NCBI GenBank assembly: GCA_015654495.1
Contig: JAATGW010000095.1
Coordinates: forward strand, 1-9,683
Direction of reading: 5' to 3'
From: Chitinophagales bacterium
GTDB taxonomy: Bacteria > Bacteroidota > Bacteroidia > Chitinophagales > Chitinophagaceae
DNA length: 9,683 nt
Shown here piece after piece: positions 6,990 through 9,683 of this stretch. Numbering within the stretch: position 1 is the stretch's first letter; each line of letters starts with the position of its first letter. The notes below the pieces were generated by a model. That model was not told the DNA's origin. It ran no database searches and saw nothing but the letters and a program-made list of their open reading frames with translations. The translations under genes and the position numbers were made by a program.

Positions 6990-7024
6990 TTTACGTTTAA
7001 CGTTAAACGTTCAACGTAGAACTT
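6990..7024 (-). repeat. Heptanucleotide array, family B, copy 1 (starts at the lipoprotein stop codon)
   Basis: On the + strand the units are TTTACGT, TTAACGT, TAAACGT, TCAACGT and a degenerate AGAACTT. Positions 6993-7010 form an 18-bp perfect palindrome. Read in the direction of the genes, the array begins with the TAA stop of the lipoprotein (7025-7023) continuing directly into GTTC and then the repeated units. The transcript could fold this into an AT-rich 7-bp stem-loop between cistrons. Confidence 0.85.
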
Positions 7025-7511
7025 ACTTAAAATATCTCCCATATTCAGTTTCGATATCAGTAATATCCGCATACAGGGGTTGTTTACCCGGTTCAAATAA
7101 ATATAAACCCCAGAGTTCGGGCAGGGAGTCAATCTTCACTACAAATGAATTATCATTTCCTTTAAATAAGATATACTTTGAATGGAAAGCATCAATCACG
7201 CTGAGCTTCTGTTCTTTCAGAAACTCAAGTGACTCATTAAGACTGAATAAATAGTCATCCATTCCCATCCGGAAATCCTCGCTGTCTTTGCCGGTAAGCC
7301 GCCCTGCTATTGTCAGGCTATCGGGTTGAAAAAATACGGCAGCTTTGCTGGTTATAAGCAGTGTATCAGGAAGTGCATTTTCATTTTTTGAATTCAATGA
7401 TTCTTTTGCATATTCAGCTTCCCGATTCGAACAGGAAAATGGTGCAGGCAAGAGGCAAAAGGCAAGAGCAAAAAGAAACAGCCAGTGAGTAGTGAGAAGT
7501 TTTTTAAACAT
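7023..7511 (-). CDS. Small putative lipoprotein, 162 residues, with repeat-derived signal peptide
   Basis: I do not recognise the mature domain. Residues 1-26 form a strongly hydrophobic export signal ending in P24-F25-S26-C27; the cysteine and Ser before it suit lipid modification, though Pro at -3 is not a textbook lipobox. The mature part is polar, with AAVFFQPDSLTIAGRL, a helical segment DYLFSLNESLEFLKEQKLSVIDAF, and a strand-rich end SFVVKIDSLPELWGLYLFEPGKQPLYADI. The codons for residues about 5-22 coincide with family A repeat copy 3, so the hydrophobic core of the signal peptide is repeat-encoded. It follows the M14 peptidase by 45 nt, filled by a family B array, and is probably co-transcribed with it. 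A periplasmic or outer-membrane location is likely; function is unknown. Confidence 0.75.
   Translation of the reverse strand: MFKKLLTTHWLFLFALAFCLLPAPFSCSNREAEYAKESLNSKNENALPDTLLITSKAAVFFQPDSLTIAGRLTGKDSEDFRMGMDDYLFSLNESLEFLKEQKLSVIDAFHSKYILFKGNDNSFVVKIDSLPELWGLYLFEPGKQPLYADITDIETEYGRYFK
7448..7500 (+). repeat. Heptanucleotide array, family A, copy 3 (inside the lipoprotein signal peptide)
   Basis: Units GCAAGAG, GCAAAAG, GCAAGAG and CAAAAAG run from 7448 to 7475. The conserved tail follows at 7473-7492 (18 of 20 identical to copy 1), then a further unit GTGAGAA at 7492-7498. On the - strand this reads as Leu/Phe/Ala/Cys/Pro codons within the start of the lipoprotein gene. Orientation is the same as copies 1 and 2. 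Confidence 0.88.
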
Positions 7512-7517
7512 GACCTT

Positions 7518-7558
7518 AAAACGTTTACGTTGAACGTTTAACGTTTAACGTTAAACTT
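7518..7558 (-). repeat. Heptanucleotide array, family B, copy 2 (starts at the M14 stop codon)
   Basis: On the + strand the units are AAAACGT, a 6-nt TTACGT, TGAACGT, TTAACGT, TTAACGT and TAAACTT. Positions 7543-7556 are a 14-bp perfect palindrome. As with copy 1, the array in gene direction begins at the TAA stop codon (7559-7557) followed by GTTT and then the units. It fills almost all of the gap between the M14 gene and the lipoprotein ATG. Confidence 0.85.
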
Positions 7559-9683
7559 ACCTGGCTGAAATTATTTCTCCAAAGAAAATAGCGTTCATCA
7601 TTAACCTGTTCGTGCCAAACCAGAATGCGCGGAAATTTGGATTATCACTCATCGATATCACTTTGCATTTTCCCAAGGCATCAATATTGATCACGGCTGC
7701 ACTGGCCGACATAGTGTTAAACTTTTTATGCAGATAGCCGCTTTGCAATGGCTTCGCTGTAAATTTCACCGGTGTATTAAAGGGAGAATTGTTTTTATCC
7801 ATAAAAATGGAATTGCTTTTGAAAATGCTAAGCCTTGCCTGGTGATAACCGTAACAAATAGGATGTGTGAGCTCGAGTTCAGCATCGAAAATCGTCCCTG
7901 GTACTTCTTCTGCACGCCTGGCATCAACTCGTTGCATATAGGGCATTACAGTAACGGTATCAAGTTTTGTGCTGTCTTTCTTAAATCCGACTTTGGTAAA
8001 ACCATGTGCCGACAAATAGCTCACTGCATCTTCAATTCCTATCAGCGTTCCGCCATTGCTTACCCAGTCTTTTAGTTTGTCCTGGGCATCTTTATTCAAT
8101 GCGGTATAATTTCCTGCCGACATTACAATTACATTGTACCGGGAAGGATCAATCTGCGCGAATGAACTTACATCAACAAGACTGGCGGGTATCCTGTACC
8201 GTTGATCGAGCAGGTGCCATACTTCGCCTACATCATTTGCAGATGTGCCGGCACCGGAAAACAACATCAGTTTCGGTTTTTTCAAGGGAATAAAGCTGGC
8301 ACTGCCCAGGTCGATCCCGCTTTGTGATAAGCCTGAATTGAGCGCGATAACAGGTGAGGAGCTATTCTCTGATTCCTGCTTTATCAGATTGAATAATTCC
8401 GTCGCAGAAAGCTCCTGTAGCTGAACGGGAATCAATATTGTACCATAGTTAAACCTGCGGCTACCCGACGGCGTTAAAGATTCAAATGGCAGGGTTGCGA
8501 CTTTTGTTAGAATGCCTTTGTTCTGCAGTTTGTACAATAATGCCGGAGCATAATAATCATCCCATTCCAGAGCATAGGCATAATTGCTTTGCTGTAATTC
8601 ATTCTTTACAGCCACAGGTTCTGTTATCCGATCCCCGGCTGCTGAGGCATTCCAGGCGCTGAGTTCAGCAGAAGGCATACCAAAAGCAGATGGCAACGAC
8701 CAGGCAGAGATATCATAGAAAAGGCTGTCTTTAAAACTCAGGGTTTTTTCAAAAACCGCTTTTATCAGTTTGTATTGTGACTGATCAGCGGGAATCAGAT
8801 AGGCCGAACCCGGACTGAATTTTTGTGAACCTATTGTGAGCACGGATTTAAGCGGATAAATCTCAATCTGGTGCCGGAGAAGAATTTTTATAAGCTCATT
8901 ATTGCGGCTGTGATCCGCCGAATCTCCAAACACCCAGCCCTTTGATGCCGATGCCTGCGCTTCCTTTTTTGCATTTATATAAAACTCCCGCTGATAGTCC
9001 AGCAATTCCCTGCGCATATTTCGAACGGCTTCCAGCGTGGAAAGCATGGTAGTAAACTGATTTCTGATAGTGAAAGGGAATGTCAGCACACCATTGCTTG
9101 TTTCCTGTGCATGTCCACGCGAGCTGGCCTGCTCAAATAATATTCCAATAGCACCATTGATGTCGGGATAGGTGGAACCTTTGCCATAATAATAGTCATC
9201 GTACCCTTCTTTGGTAAAGTAAAAAGATCCGATTTTATCCAGGTAACGGGCATGGTAAGTCGCAATTTTACCGGTAAGTGCCTGGTTTTTCTCCGGTGTA
9301 TTTGGATTTACCCTTGATGGTACGCCGGGCTGAAAAAAGAAGCTCGCATTGGAGCCCATTTCGTGGTGATCGGTGAGTACATTGGGTTTCCAGCGATGAT
9401 ACTGTACAAGGCGATTCCGGCTTTCATTGTGTTGCGCCGGCATCCAGTCGCGGTTAAGATCGAACCAGTAATGATTGGTTCTTCCGCCCGGCCACATTTC
9501 ATTAAATTCTCTTGCGTTGGGATCAGTTACCGCGGTGAAACTTTTATTTGTATTCACCCAGCTTGAAAAGCGATTGAGTCCATCCGGATTGAAGGAAGGA
9601 TCAAGGAGTATGATTGTATTCTGAAGTAAGCTGTCAATTGTGCTTCCCTTTGCTGCTGCGAGGTGATAAGCAGCCAGCATGGA
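7557..9683 (-). CDS. M14-family zinc carboxypeptidase-like protein (5' end outside the window)
   Basis: A probable secreted or periplasmic metallopeptidase; 708 codons are visible and the frame runs off the right edge, so the signal peptide and first zinc motif (HxxE) are not seen. Numbered from the methionine at 9680, the M14 landmarks are NPDG (31-34), DLNRDW (74-79, N76-R77 at the positions of substrate-carboxylate-binding Asn144-Arg145 of carboxypeptidase A), DHHEMG (104-109, H106 likely third zinc ligand) and GILFEQ with E183 as candidate catalytic Glu. After a linker, residues about 468-560 resemble a class I glutamine-amidotransferase-like fold (LMLFSGAG, YNVIVMSAGNY, VSNGGTLIGIED) without the nucleophilic Cys, and the end SDNPNFRAFWFGTNRLMMNAIFFG is typical of the large Bacteroidota members. 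It is first in a - strand group with the lipoprotein. Substrate unknown. Confidence 0.93.
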   Translation of the reverse strand, partial: SMLAAYHLAAAKGSTIDSLLQNTIILLDPSFNPDGLNRFSSWVNTNKSFTAVTDPNAREFNEMWPGGRTNHYWFDLNRDWMPAQHNESRNRLVQYHRWKPNVLTDHHEMGSNASFFFQPGVPSRVNPNTPEKNQALTGKIATYHARYLDKIGSFYFTKEGYDDYYYGKGSTYPDINGAIGILFEQASSRGHAQETSNGVLTFPFTIRNQFTTMLSTLEAVRNMRRELLDYQREFYINAKKEAQASASKGWVFGDSADHSRNNELIKILLRHQIEIYPLKSVLTIGSQKFSPGSAYLIPADQSQYKLIKAVFEKTLSFKDSLFYDISAWSLPSAFGMPSAELSAWNASAAGDRITEPVAVKNELQQSNYAYALEWDDYYAPALLYKLQNKGILTKVATLPFESLTPSGSRRFNYGTILIPVQLQELSATELFNLIKQESENSSSPVIALNSGLSQSGIDLGSASFIPLKKPKLMLFSGAGTSANDVGEVWHLLDQRYRIPASLVDVSSFAQIDPSRYNVIVMSAGNYTALNKDAQDKLKDWVSNGGTLIGIEDAVSYLSAHGFTKVGFKKDSTKLDTVTVMPYMQRVDARRAEEVPGTIFDAELELTHPICYGYHQARLSIFKSNSIFMDKNNSPFNTPVKFTAKPLQSGYLHKKFNTMSASAAVINIDALGKCKVISMSDNPNFRAFWFGTNRLMMNAIFFGEIISAR

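Noticed and set aside
6884..7132. 82-codon - strand frame across A copy 2 and B copy 1
   Set aside because: It is another frame of the lipoprotein end plus the repeat arrays; its Leu/Pro and NVK-type stretches are only translated repeats.
5732..7558. CRISPR array or classical REP/BIME elements
   Set aside because: Units are 7 nt and contiguous without unique spacers, there are no cas genes or REP-associated transposase, and the A family is not palindromic.
8000..8280. Glutamine-amidotransferase-like segment of the M14 protein as an active enzyme domain
   Set aside because: The nucleophile position region reads VMSAGNY without Cys, and such degenerate C-terminal domains appear usual in large Bacteroidota M14 proteins, so it is more likely structural.

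Overview
The window looks like a chromosomal segment of a Bacteroidota bacterium, probably of the Chitinophagales/Sphingobacteriales type. The evidence is a SusD/RagB outer-membrane lipoprotein directly behind what reads as the last codons of a SusC barrel, Bacteroidota-style signal peptides and lipoboxes, absence of clear Shine-Dalgarno sites, and a candidate TTG-N19-TAnnTT promoter. No RNA genes, CRISPR array, insertion sequence or prophage were seen.

Layout: (1) 1-1575, the end of a SusC/SusD pair closed by a nested hairpin terminator. (2) 1758-5749, a tight + strand operon: a fold-type I aminotransferase overlapping by 13 nt a DAACS-family (glutamate/dicarboxylate-type) symporter, then 15 nt later a secreted S41-like protein; a strong terminator follows at 5941-5972. 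(3) 6114-9683, a convergent - strand group: a large M14 zinc carboxypeptidase (5' end outside the window), a small lipoprotein and a 238-residue protein of unknown function.

The genes share a peptide/amino-acid theme: outer-membrane uptake of oligomers (SusCD, possibly RagAB-like), periplasmic peptidases (M14, S41-like), an inner-membrane amino-acid-type symporter and a PLP aminotransferase. This is inference from neighbourhood, not proof of one pathway. The symporter lacks the TM8 arginine that reads the acidic side chain in glutamate/aspartate carriers and has Lys in its NMDGT motif, so its substrate and ion coupling are probably not those of classical GltP/GltT.

The most unusual content is a set of short heptanucleotide repeat arrays between 5732 and 7558. 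Family A (GTAAGAG/GCAAAAG units with a conserved tail) occurs three times in one orientation. Family B (NNAACGT units) occurs twice, each time starting exactly at a stop codon. An A+B composite is found twice. One A copy supplies the hydrophobic core of the lipoprotein signal peptide, and another supplies the last codons and stop of the S41-like gene. The arrays therefore appear to contribute to coding sequence.
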